A stretch of 64,000 nt of DNA from Verrucomicrobiia bacterium (lineage in GTDB: Bacteria; Verrucomicrobiota; Verrucomicrobiia; Verrucomicrobiales; Akkermansiaceae), in assembly GCA_030431475.1 (NCBI GenBank), contig JAUIJD010000017.1:23424-87423 (forward strand), read 5' to 3'. Positions 26,613 to 34,987 of this stretch are shown here, in pieces. The translations under genes were made by a program, and so were the position numbers. Position 1 is the stretch's first letter; the number at the start of each line of letters is the position of its first letter. The notes under the pieces are model-generated. The model saw nothing but the letters and a program-made list of their open reading frames with translations. It did not search any database and was not told the origin of the DNA.

Positions 26613-26834
26613 GGGTTGGCGAGGCGATCCGCGAGAGAGCTCCCGCTTCTCGGGCATTCGGCGAGCCTGCCGTTTTCCTTGCGCCCCTTCGGAACTCGGG
26701 TTCCCGGGAGGCAAGAATTCCCGGGGCAAAGCCCGGGGCCGCGGCCCTGATCCGGCTTCCATTTCGTGATCAAATCGCAATTGTCGGGCGGATTCCTGCT
26801 GCCCACGCTCCACCCGCTGCCCGCGCTTCGACCC

Positions 26835-29800
26835 ATGATTCTCCGCCGCTTCCTCCTCGCCCATCTCGCCCACGTCGCCTTCACGCTCCTCGCCCTCGGC
26901 CCGGCCAGCGCGGCCGACCCGGCCGTCGCGATGCGAAAGGTCAACCCCACGACCGTCGAGGTCGAGCTGGCCGACGACCGGCGCATGGCCCTCGATTTCT
27001 ACGCCGAGGACATCGTCCGCTGGTTCCGTGACGCCGAGGGCGGCGAGGTCCGCGATCCGGAGTCCGACCCCGAGGCCGACATCCTGGTCGAGGAACCGCG
27101 CACCGAGGTCGGCGGGCTGCAACTCGAGGAGCGCGACGGAAAGCTCATCGCCCGCACCGCAAAGATTGCCGTCGAGATCGACAAGGCGGACGGCCTGCTG
27201 AACGTCATCGACACCCGCCGCAACAAGACCGTGCTCGAGCAGATCGCGCCGCTGGAGCTTTCCGCGAAGCAGGTCGCGCTGCAGCTTCGCGCCAAAGACG
27301 ACGAACACTTCTTCGGCGGCGGGGTGCAGAACGGCCGCTTTTCCCACCGCGGCAAGTCGATCGCGATCGAGAACCAGAACAGCTGGACCGACGGCGGCGT
27401 CGCCTCGCCGAATCCCTTCTACTGGTCGACCGCCGGCTACGGCATCGTCTGGCACACCTTCAAGAAGGGTCGCTACGACTTCGGCACGACCACCCCGGAC
27501 ACCGTGTCGCTGTCCCATGAAACCGACTACCTCGATATCTTCATCGTGGCCCGCGAGACGCCGGCGGAGATCCTTCGTGGATACTATCAGCTCACGGGCA
27601 ACTCGGTCGTCATGCCGAAGTTTGGGTTCTATCAGGGCCACCTGAACGCCTACAACCGGGACTACTGGACCGAGGACGAGGAGGGCATCCCCTTCGAGGA
27701 CGGCAAGACCTACAAGGAGAGCCAGAAGGAGACGGAGGGTGGCATCAAGGAGTCGCTCAACGGTGAGAAGAACAACTATCCCTTCTCCGCCCGGGCGGTG
27801 GTCGACCGCTACGCCGACCACGACATGCCGCTCGGCTGGGTGCTGCCGAACGACGGCTACGGCGCCGGCTACGGCCAGACCGACTCGCTCGAGGGGAACA
27901 TCGAGAACCTCCGCCGCTTCGGCGACTACGCCCGCGAACGTGGCGTCGAGATCGGCCTTTGGACGCAGTCCGACCTCCACCCGAAGCCGGACATCGAGCC
28001 GCTGCTCCAGCGCGACATCGTCCGCGAGGTGCGCGACGCCGGCGTGCGGGTGCTCAAGACCGACGTCGCCTGGGTCGGCGCGGGCTACTCCTTCGGCCTC
28101 AACGGGATCGCGGATGCCGCCGAACTGATGACCCGCCACGGCGACGGCAGCCGTCCCTTCATCATCACGCTCGACGGCTGGGGCGGCACCCAACGCTACG
28201 CGGGGGTGTGGACCGGCGACCAGACCGGCGGCCAGTGGGAGTACATCCGATTCCACATCCCGACCTATCTCGGCGCCGGGCTGTCCGGGATGCCGAACAT
28301 CTGCTCCGACATGGACGGCATCTTCGGCGGCAAGGATCCGGTGATCAACGCCCGCGACTTCCAGTGGAAGACCTTCACCCCGATGCAGCTCAACATGGAC
28401 GGCTGGGGCGCGAACCCAAAGTATCCCCATGTCTTCGGCGAGCCGACGACCTCAATCAACCGCTGGTATCTCAAGCTGAAGGCGGAACTGATGCCCTACG
28501 CCTACAGCATCGCCCACGAGGCCGCGGACGGCCTGCCGATGGTCCGCGCGATGTTCCTTGAGGATCCGAACGACTTCACCCTCGGCACCGCCACCCGCTA
28601 CCAGTTCCTCTACGGCCCCTCGTTGCTCGTCGCGCCGGTCTATCAGGACACCCGCGCGGACGAGGAGGGCAACGACCAGCGCGACCACATCTACCTGCCG
28701 GAGGGTGAGTGGATCGACTGGTTCAGCGGCGACCTCATCCCCGGCGGCCGCGTGATCAACCACTTCGACTGCCCGGTCTGGAAGCTGCCGGTCTTCGTCC
28801 GGCGCGGCGCGATCCTGCCGCTCACCATTCCCCACAATCATCCCGGAGAGATCCCCGACGACCACCGCCTCTACGCCATTTATCCCGGCCCGGCGACGAG
28901 CTTCACGGAGGTCGATGACGACGGCGTGTCGGTGGACTACCGCGCCGGCGAGGTGGCGACCACCCGGATCGAGTCGCAGCTCGACGGCGACGTCGCGACC
29001 CTGCGGATCCATCCGACCGAGGGCGGCTTCGACGGCTTCGTGAGGGAGAAGTCCACCGGGCTGCAGGTCAACCTCACCGCCAAGCCCACCGCCGTCGTCG
29101 CCGAGGTCGGCGGCTCGCCGGTCACCCTGCGCGAGGTCGGCTCGCTCGAGGAAATGGCGGAGGCCACCGACGTCTATTTCTACGAAGCCGCTCCGAACCT
29201 GAACCGCTTCGCCACGCCGGACAGCGACTTCGCCGAGCTCGTGGTGCCCAAGAACCCGGTTCTCCACGTCAGGCTGGCACCGGTCGACACCACGACCCGC
29301 GGCATCGAGGTGAATGTCGAAGGCTACCGCTACGACACCCCCGACCCGTGGCTCAAGACCCGCGGCGAGCTTGCGACCCCGGTGGCGCGGATCACCGGGG
29401 AACGCATCGGGCCCTACTCGCTCACGCCGAGCTGGAAGCCGGTGGCGAAGGCCGACTACTACGAGATCGAGCACGACGGCATGCTCTATTCCACCATCCG
29501 CGCGAACGAGTTCCGGATCGACGGCCTGGAAGCGGAAACGGCCTACACCTTCAAGCTCCGCGCGGTGAACCGGGGCGGATCGTCGGCGTGGACCGAGGTC
29601 TCCGCCACCACCGCCGCCAACCCGCTCGAGTTCGCCATCCCCGGCATCGCCGCCACCTGCAGCGCGGAGGACCAGGGAGGCTCGCCGATCGGAAAGTTGG
29701 TGGATTTCGACGAGTCGAACCAATGGCACACCAAGTGGGGTGCCGAGGCGACGCCCTTCGACGTCGTGCTCGACCTGAAGTCGGTGAACCAACTCGACAA

Positions 29801-30719
29801 GTTCCAGTATCTCCCGCGCCAGGACGGCGGCAACGGCACGCTGCTCGAGGGCTCGGTCGCGGTCAGCATGGACGGCGGGACCTGGAGCGAGGCCGGGGAT
29901 TTCGAATGGGCGGCCGACGGAGAGATGAAGGAGTTCACCTTTGACGACCAACCGACCGCGCGGCTGGTCCGGATCGCCGTCCGCAAGGGCCAGAAGGGTT
30001 TCGGCTCCGGCCGGGAGTTGTATGTCTTCAAGGTGCCCGGCTCGGAAAGCTACCTCCCGGGAGACATCAACGACGACGGCCGGATCGACCGCAACGACCT
30101 GACCTCCTACGACAACTACACCGGTCTCCGCCGTGGCGACTCCGACTTCGAAGGCTACATCAGCAAGGGCGACCTCAACGGCAACGGACTGATCGACGCC
30201 TACGACATCTCGGTGGTCGCCACCCAGCTCGACAACGTTGAAGAGGACACCGGGGAAACCGCCGAACCGGAAGAGGAGAGCGGAGAGGAGAGCGTCGACG
30301 ACGAGGAAGTGGAGTCGCCCAGACCTCTCGCCGGCACACTTTCGCTGAAGCCTTCGAAGACCTCCTTCAAGGCCGGAGAAACGCTCGCCATCACCGTTTC
30401 CGGCGAGGGCGTGCAGGCGGTCAACGCGCTCAGCTTCGCCCTCCCCTACGACCCGGCCGAGCTCGAGTTCGCCGGCATCGACTCCCCCCGCCTGGAAACG
30501 ATGGAGAACCTGACCAAGGACAGGCTCCACACCAACGGCGACAAGGCGCTCTACCCGACCTTCGTCCACCTCGGCGCCCGCGAGCCGATTGACGGCGACG
30601 GTGTGCTGTTCACCATCCGCTTCACCTCGAAGCGCGACGGCGACTACGACCTCGAACCCCGCGACGGACTACTGGTCGACCGCGACCTTGAATCCGTGAA
30701 GGTGTGGGAGAAAAAATAG
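26835..30719 (+). CDS. Secreted GH31 glycosidase with FN3, F5/8C, dockerin and cohesin domains
   Basis: A 1294-residue exported enzyme from the ATG at 26835 (signal peptide to about 27, GPASAADP). The GH31 (alpha-glucosidase/xylosidase) domain spans about 30-720, with nucleophile Asp410 in VLKTDVAW and acid/base Asp462 in GVWTGDQTGG. The LLVAPVY segment lies near 598-603, after the catalytic barrel. An FN3 domain follows near 850-935 (ETAYTFKLRAVNRGGSSAW), then an F5/8-type C carbohydrate-binding domain near 940-1070. A dockerin follows at about 1074-1135, with the two duplicated calcium loops GDINDDGRIDRNDL and GDLNGNGLIDAYDI. After an acidic linker (EDTGETAEPEEESGEESVDD) a cohesin-like domain fills 1165-1294 (KAGETLAITVSGEGVQAVNA). 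The protein thus carries both halves of a cohesin-dockerin pair. It is followed 61 bases later by a sulfatase on the same strand, consistent with a polysaccharide-degradation locus. Confidence 0.9.
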   Translation: MILRRFLLAHLAHVAFTLLALGPASAADPAVAMRKVNPTTVEVELADDRRMALDFYAEDIVRWFRDAEGGEVRDPESDPEADILVEEPRTEVGGLQLEERDGKLIARTAKIAVEIDKADGLLNVIDTRRNKTVLEQIAPLELSAKQVALQLRAKDDEHFFGGGVQNGRFSHRGKSIAIENQNSWTDGGVASPNPFYWSTAGYGIVWHTFKKGRYDFGTTTPDTVSLSHETDYLDIFIVARETPAEILRGYYQLTGNSVVMPKFGFYQGHLNAYNRDYWTEDEEGIPFEDGKTYKESQKETEGGIKESLNGEKNNYPFSARAVVDRYADHDMPLGWVLPNDGYGAGYGQTDSLEGNIENLRRFGDYARERGVEIGLWTQSDLHPKPDIEPLLQRDIVREVRDAGVRVLKTDVAWVGAGYSFGLNGIADAAELMTRHGDGSRPFIITLDGWGGTQRYAGVWTGDQTGGQWEYIRFHIPTYLGAGLSGMPNICSDMDGIFGGKDPVINARDFQWKTFTPMQLNMDGWGANPKYPHVFGEPTTSINRWYLKLKAELMPYAYSIAHEAADGLPMVRAMFLEDPNDFTLGTATRYQFLYGPSLLVAPVYQDTRADEEGNDQRDHIYLPEGEWIDWFSGDLIPGGRVINHFDCPVWKLPVFVRRGAILPLTIPHNHPGEIPDDHRLYAIYPGPATSFTEVDDDGVSVDYRAGEVATTRIESQLDGDVATLRIHPTEGGFDGFVREKSTGLQVNLTAKPTAVVAEVGGSPVTLREVGSLEEMAEATDVYFYEAAPNLNRFATPDSDFAELVVPKNPVLHVRLAPVDTTTRGIEVNVEGYRYDTPDPWLKTRGELATPVARITGERIGPYSLTPSWKPVAKADYYEIEHDGMLYSTIRANEFRIDGLEAETAYTFKLRAVNRGGSSAWTEVSATTAANPLEFAIPGIAATCSAEDQGGSPIGKLVDFDESNQWHTKWGAEATPFDVVLDLKSVNQLDKFQYLPRQDGGNGTLLEGSVAVSMDGGTWSEAGDFEWAADGEMKEFTFDDQPTARLVRIAVRKGQKGFGSGRELYVFKVPGSESYLPGDINDDGRIDRNDLTSYDNYTGLRRGDSDFEGYISKGDLNGNGLIDAYDISVVATQLDNVEEDTGETAEPEEESGEESVDDEEVESPRPLAGTLSLKPSKTSFKAGETLAITVSGEGVQAVNALSFALPYDPAELEFAGIDSPRLETMENLTKDRLHTNGDKALYPTFVHLGAREPIDGDGVLFTIRFTSKRDGDYDLEPRDGLLVDRDLESVKVWEKK

Positions 30720-30780
30720 CCTCCGGCCCGAAAGACGGAGCACCTCACGAATCGATTCGATCACCTGGAAATCCAACGTC

Positions 30781-32334
30781 ATGCCTACACGAGACAGAAA
30801 ACGGCCGACCGCTGAGCATCCGCTCCCGATCGCGACCTATACCAGGCAACTCCTCCACCGGATCCTGAGTGGCCGGGTGTTTCCAAAAGCGCATTGGGCC
30901 CCGTGCTGCTTCGGCGTGGCCTGCGCCTTGGGGGTGCTTCCCTTCAGCACACTGCCCGCCGCGCAGCGCCCGCCGAACGTCATCTACATCAACACCGACG
31001 ACTGGGGCATCGGCAAGGTGCCGGCGCTGTTTCCCGATGCGAGGGGTTCCTCGATCATCGAGACCCCGAACCTCGAGCAGCTCAAGCGCGACGGCATGGT
31101 GTTCAGCGAGGCCTACGCCGGCAACGCCGTGTGCGGACCGTCGCGCTGCTCGCTGATCAGCGGACGCCATCCGGGGCATGCCGCGTGGCGGGCAAACCGG
31201 GCATCGATGCCGAAGGAGGTCTGGCCGCCGTCGCACCCGCTGCTCGGCGAGGTTGCCCGGAAAGCCGGCTACGCCACCGCCGCCTACGGCAAGGTCTCGT
31301 TCGGCGGAACCGCCAAGCCCGCGGAGATCACCGCCTGCGGCTGGGACGAATGGCTCGGCTTCCTCGGCCACATCGACTGCCGCGACTACTACGCGGACCA
31401 TATTTGGGAGAACGGCCGCCGGATCCGCCTGCCGAAGAACACGCCCGAGCTGCTCGAGGGCACCGCCATGGCCCGCATGGGGCAGAACTACCTCGACGGC
31501 ACCGGCACCGTCGGCGAGGGCAAGGGCACCTTCATCGAGGACCTCTACACCGACCGCATCATCGATTTCATGAAGGAGCACCGCGAGCGGCCCTTCTTCG
31601 TCTACTTCGCCAGCACCGTCCCCCACGGCGGTCCACCCGGCGGGATGCGCGTCCCGGCCCTCCGCCCGCGCTACGCCGACCACCCGGACCTGACGCATCG
31701 GGAGAAGATCTACTGCGAGCTGCTGAGCCGCCACGACGCCAACGTCGGCCGCCTCCGCGCCGCCCTCGACGAGCTTGGGCTCGCCAAGGACACCATCGTC
31801 ATCTGGACCTCGGACAACGGCGACGAGGACTCCTACTACCGGCGCACCAAGACCTTCGACGGCAACGGCCCCTACCGGAAGATGAAGCGCTCGCTCTACG
31901 AGGGCGGCATCCGCGTGCCGATGATCGCCGCCTGGCCGGGCACCATCGAGCCCGGCAGCCGCAGCGATCTCGTCACCGCCCAGTGGGACCTCATGCCCAC
32001 GCTGGCCGACGCCGGCGGCCTGCCCCGCGCCGACCACATGGACGGCATTTCCATCCTGCCGACGCTGCGCGGCGAGCCCGGGAAGCAGGCGGCCCGCGAC
32101 CATCTCTACTTCGAGTTCTACGAGGGCGCGAAGCAGCAGTCGGTGCGCCTCGGCAAATGGAAGGCCTACCGCAAGGGCGGATGGCAGGGAACGGTCGAGA
32201 TCTACGACCTCGAAGAGGATCCCGGAGAAACGACCGATCTCGCGAAGCAGCAGCCGGATCTCGTCCGGCGCATGGCGACGATCATGGAGGAGGAGCACGA
32301 GGCGCACCCGGTCTGGAACCTCGGGCCGCGCTGA
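30781..32334 (+). CDS. Secreted sulfatase with canonical CxPSR active site
   Basis: A 517-residue sulfatase. The N-terminus is long and basic before a hydrophobic export segment (FGVACALGVLPFSTLPAAQ, 44-62). Metal ligands DD lie in NVIYINTDDWGIG (73-74). The active-site motif CGPSRCSLISG with Cys118 is the textbook type for formylglycine formation. Other landmarks are YGKVSFGG, STVPHGGPPGG and IWTSDNGDEDSYYR, then EIYDLEEDPGETTDLA at the end. It probably removes sulfate from a carbohydrate in concert with the GH31 enzyme 61 bases upstream. Its only in-frame start near the signal is the ATG at 30781. Substrate not readable. Confidence 0.92.
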   Translation: MPTRDRKRPTAEHPLPIATYTRQLLHRILSGRVFPKAHWAPCCFGVACALGVLPFSTLPAAQRPPNVIYINTDDWGIGKVPALFPDARGSSIIETPNLEQLKRDGMVFSEAYAGNAVCGPSRCSLISGRHPGHAAWRANRASMPKEVWPPSHPLLGEVARKAGYATAAYGKVSFGGTAKPAEITACGWDEWLGFLGHIDCRDYYADHIWENGRRIRLPKNTPELLEGTAMARMGQNYLDGTGTVGEGKGTFIEDLYTDRIIDFMKEHRERPFFVYFASTVPHGGPPGGMRVPALRPRYADHPDLTHREKIYCELLSRHDANVGRLRAALDELGLAKDTIVIWTSDNGDEDSYYRRTKTFDGNGPYRKMKRSLYEGGIRVPMIAAWPGTIEPGSRSDLVTAQWDLMPTLADAGGLPRADHMDGISILPTLRGEPGKQAARDHLYFEFYEGAKQQSVRLGKWKAYRKGGWQGTVEIYDLEEDPGETTDLAKQQPDLVRRMATIMEEEHEAHPVWNLGPR

Positions 32335-32401
32335 CGTCTTCGGGAAGCCACCGGAATGCCCCGCCCGGATCGCCGTCCTCCGGCGCCCGGCTTGACCCCC
32401 G

Positions 32402-32468
32402 ACCGTCCCGGCGCTACCGGGACGGTGGTCATTCACCCCACCCGCCCGGTCGCTGCCGGGCGGGTTTT
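32402..32468 (+). terminator. Tandem hairpins, the second a rho-independent terminator
   Basis: Hairpin 1 is ACCGTCCCGG (32402-32411), loop CGCTA, then CCGGGACGGT (32417-32426). Hairpin 2 is CCCGCCCGG (32441-32449), loop TCGCTG, then CCGGGCGGG (32456-32464) followed by TTTT. The second has the form of an intrinsic terminator for the sulfatase transcript. The MATE start codon follows only eight bases after the T-run, so it may also act as an attenuator for that gene. Confidence 0.8.
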
Positions 32469-32476
32469 CCTTTGCC

Positions 32477-33940
32477 GTGATCGCGCCCTCCCGCCCGTCT
32501 GCCGCCCGCTCCGTGCCCCGCCTGTGGGACGAGGGCCGGGCGAGCCTGCGCCTGGCCGTGCCGTTGATCGTCGGCCAGCTCAGCCAGATGCTGATGAGCC
32601 TGACCGACACCCTGATGATCGGCCGCGTGGGGGTGACCGAGCTGGCGGCGGCGACCTTCGCCAACAGCCTCATCTACCTGCCGATGATGTTCGGGATCGG
32701 CATGGCGACGGCGGTGTCGATCCGCGTGTCGCAGGCGCGGGGTGCCGACGATCCGGCCGCGGCGCGGGCCGCCCTGCGGCACGGCCTGCAGATCGCCGTG
32801 GTGCTGGGAGCGCTGACCCTGCTGGCGGCGTGGGCGCTGCTTCCCTTCCTGGGCACCTTCCGGCAGACGCCGGAGGTCACGGCCCGGGCGCCGGGCTACC
32901 TGCTGCTGGTGGCCGGTTCGATGATCCCGGCGATGGCCGCCATGGCGGTGAAGAACCACGCCGACGCCATGAACCGTCCGTGGCCAGCCTTCTGGATCAC
33001 CTTCGGCAGCGTGCTGCTCAACGTCGCCTTCAACGCGATCTTCATCTTCGGCCACCTGGGCGCCCCGGCGATGGGGCTGGAGGGGGCGGGCGTGGCCACG
33101 GTCCTGGCCCGCATCGTGGGACTCGCGGGGCTGCTCGTCTGGTGCGTGCGCTCGCCGGGCCTGCGGAAATGGGTGCCTTACCGTTGGTTCCGGAGGCCTC
33201 GGGCCAAGGCGGTGCGCGGCCTGCTGCGGGTGGGCCTGCCGACGAGCCTGCAGCTGCTCGCCGAGGTGAGCGCCTTCGTGGTGGCGACGCTGATGATCGG
33301 CACCCTCGGCGAGGCGGCGCTGGCCTCGCACCAGGTCGCCATCTCGTGCGCGGCCACGGTCTTCATGGTGCCCCTGGGGCTCTCGATGGCGCTGACCGTG
33401 AGGATCGGCGAGGCCTGGGGCGCGCGGGAGGACTTCCGCATGCGCCGCATCCTGCTCAGCGGGTGGCTGCTGGGCGCGGTCTTCACCCTGTTCAGCGCGG
33501 CGGGCTTCCTGGCCTTCCGGAGGGAAATCGCCGGCGGCTTCCTCGAGGAACCGGCCGCGCTGGAAGTCGCCGCGGGCCTGCTGGTGGTGGCGGCGGCCTT
33601 CCAGTTCTGCGATTCCATGCAGATCATCGCCGCCGGCGTGCTGCGCGGGCTGAACGACGTCAAGGTGCCGGCATGGATTGCCTTCGGCGCCTACTGGGGG
33701 CTGGCGATCCCGCTCGGCGGGTGGCTGGCCTTCGTCGTCGGCCAGGGCGTCGAGGGCGTGTGGTGGGCGATCACACTCGGGCTCACGCTGACGGCGATCC
33801 TGCTCGGCCGCCGCGCGTGGCGGAGGACCTCACCCGAACACGTCGAGCATCGCCTTGATGATGGCGGCGATGATGCCGACGATGCCGAAGACCACGGAGG
33901 TCAGGCTGACGATGCCGCCGCGCTTGCGCGCGGAGAATGA
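32477..33940 (+). CDS. MATE-family efflux transporter
   Basis: A 487-residue protein with twelve predicted helices in two halves, of the NorM/MATE type. Typical segments are AVPLIVGQLSQMLMSLTDTLMIG (helix 1), GIGMATAVSIRVSQARGADD, then GLPTSLQLLAEVSAFVVATLMIG at the start of the second half, and AFQFCDSMQIIAAGVLRGL. The start is a GTG at 32477, immediately after a terminator and without a ribosome site; a GTG at 32513 is an alternative. The last 37 residues (from about HVEHRLDDGGDDADDAEDHGG) are rich in Asp and His and run antisense through the next gene, so this tail is probably a read-through extension, not a functional domain. Role: export of cationic drugs or metabolites using a sodium or proton gradient. 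Confidence 0.92.
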   Translation: MIAPSRPSAARSVPRLWDEGRASLRLAVPLIVGQLSQMLMSLTDTLMIGRVGVTELAAATFANSLIYLPMMFGIGMATAVSIRVSQARGADDPAAARAALRHGLQIAVVLGALTLLAAWALLPFLGTFRQTPEVTARAPGYLLLVAGSMIPAMAAMAVKNHADAMNRPWPAFWITFGSVLLNVAFNAIFIFGHLGAPAMGLEGAGVATVLARIVGLAGLLVWCVRSPGLRKWVPYRWFRRPRAKAVRGLLRVGLPTSLQLLAEVSAFVVATLMIGTLGEAALASHQVAISCAATVFMVPLGLSMALTVRIGEAWGAREDFRMRRILLSGWLLGAVFTLFSAAGFLAFRREIAGGFLEEPAALEVAAGLLVVAAAFQFCDSMQIIAAGVLRGLNDVKVPAWIAFGAYWGLAIPLGGWLAFVVGQGVEGVWWAITLGLTLTAILLGRRAWRRTSPEHVEHRLDDGGDDADDAEDHGGQADDAAALARGE

Positions 33941-34084
33941 CAGCAGCACCCCGATCGCACCGAACACGATGGCGGCGAGGGCGAGCAGCAGGCCGAAGGT
34001 GGCCCCTTGGAAGAAGCTGGCAACGGCCGCAACGATCGCGATGAGCGAAGGAATGGAAAACGAGGCACGGGAATTCTCGGGCAT
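33830..34084 (-). CDS. Small hydrophobic membrane protein overlapping the MATE 3' end
   Basis: An 84-residue protein with two or three hydrophobic helices: PSLIAIVAAVASFFQGATFG, LLLALAAIVFGAIGVLLSFS, and GIVSLTSVVFGIVGIIAAII. The ordered pattern of a short polar start (MPENSRASF), helices, one basic loop (ARKRGG) and a short tail makes it a credible gene. It resembles small membrane proteins with a DUF4190-like layout, which is a guess. Its last 111 bases overlap the 3' end of the MATE gene on the other strand, and the MATE tail there has low-complexity composition, so this frame looks like the older coding sequence. Confidence 0.65.
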   Translation of the reverse strand: MPENSRASFSIPSLIAIVAAVASFFQGATFGLLLALAAIVFGAIGVLLSFSARKRGGIVSLTSVVFGIVGIIAAIIKAMLDVFG

Positions 34085-34224
34085 GTCCTAACAACGGCGG
34101 GATCCCGCGGCTGTCAAACCGACGGCGGCTCGCCCGAATGCCTCTCCCCCCCCCGATGGAAACGGCCGGTTGGACGACCGTCGACGGGCCTTGTTCCGGC
34201 GCCCGCGAACCGTTAGAAGCCGGA

Positions 34225-34929
34225 ATGCCGCTCCACCGCCTCTTCCTCGCCATCCCGTGGGCGATCGCCGTGACCGTGCTTCCGTCACCGGCCGCGACGC
34301 TGATCAACGGCTCGTTCGAGAATCTCTCGTCCACCTACGTCAACACCCCCGGGGCGGACCTGATGAGCGGGGTGGCGGCCGACGGTTGGACCGTGTCGGC
34401 CAACTCGCCGGACTGGTATCTCGGGGCGCCGGGGCCGACCGGATTGTGGTTCACCCCCTGGGACGACTTCTTCACCGGCGCGGCGGCCGAGGGTTCCGGC
34501 TACCGGGAGGGCATCCGCCAGACCATCACCGGCTTGGAAATCGGAACGACCTACACCCTCGAGTTCCAACAGGCCAACGGACTGCGCTTCGACCAGGGCA
34601 GCCACATCGGCGTCGGCAACACCGGCGGCTGGGAAGTCCTGCTCGACGGTGGGACCATCCTCAGTTCCGCCAGCCTCAACGACAACTCGACGCCGACGCC
34701 GTCGTTTCCCGGGTCATGGAACCTCGGCAGCGTCAGCTTCGAGGCGACCGCCGCGTCCCAGACGATCGAGTTCCTCGCCTACGGAGGAAGCGCGATGAAC
34801 CCGACCTTCCAGTTCCTCGACTCCGTCACCCTCACCGAGTCGCAGGTTCCGGAGCCCGGCACGACCCCGCTGATCGCGCTCGCGAGCCTGGGACTCTGGA
34901 GACGGCGACGGACGGCTTCGCAGCTCTGA
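34225..34929 (+). CDS. PEP-CTERM sorting-domain protein
   Basis: A 234-residue exported protein from the ATG at 34225; the frame begins at 34138, but the signal peptide (MPLHRLFLAIPWAIAVTV) starts here. The mature part is a beta-sandwich (LINGSFENLSSTYVNTPG..., with WFTPWDDFF and LEFQQANGLRF), similar to carbohydrate-binding-like modules of PEP-CTERM proteins. The C-terminus shows the complete sorting signal: VPEPG, a hydrophobic segment TPLIALASLGLW and a basic end RRRR. Such proteins are processed by an exosortase and linked to the exopolysaccharide-rich envelope. No exosortase lies in the window. Confidence 0.9.
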   Translation: MPLHRLFLAIPWAIAVTVLPSPAATLINGSFENLSSTYVNTPGADLMSGVAADGWTVSANSPDWYLGAPGPTGLWFTPWDDFFTGAAAEGSGYREGIRQTITGLEIGTTYTLEFQQANGLRFDQGSHIGVGNTGGWEVLLDGGTILSSASLNDNSTPTPSFPGSWNLGSVSFEATAASQTIEFLAYGGSAMNPTFQFLDSVTLTESQVPEPGTTPLIALASLGLWRRRRTASQL

Positions 34930-34987
34930 GAGCCTCATCGCCGCTGAATCCGGCAGCTCTCGCCGCTCGCGACGGACGGGCCCTTCT

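Larger units (their letters stand above)
26105..26690 (-). repeat. Right arm of the long inverted repeat (LIR-R)
   Basis: The reverse complement of this stretch matches 20077-20580 nearly base for base over several hundred bases. It differs by scattered substitutions, a roughly 19-base extra block near 26360-26385 (with the small hairpin CCGCC-GGGA-AGGCGG) and a longer tandem array. The arms face each other and bound about 5.5 kb carrying the DUF418 and coiled-coil genes. Confidence 0.85.
26075..26834. other. Gene-less, repeat-filled stretch before the GH31 gene
   Basis: This 760-base interval is mostly the right arm of the long inverted repeat (26105-26690), followed by a GC-rich palindromic segment (CCCGGGGCAAAGCCCGGGG near 26720) and about 80 bases leading to the GH31 start. 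The arginine- and proline-rich open frames across it are products of the repeat and are not genes. Confidence 0.75.

Noticed and set aside
34138..34224. Extended N-terminus of the PEP-CTERM protein
   Set aside because: The extra 29 residues precede a clear signal peptide starting at 34225.
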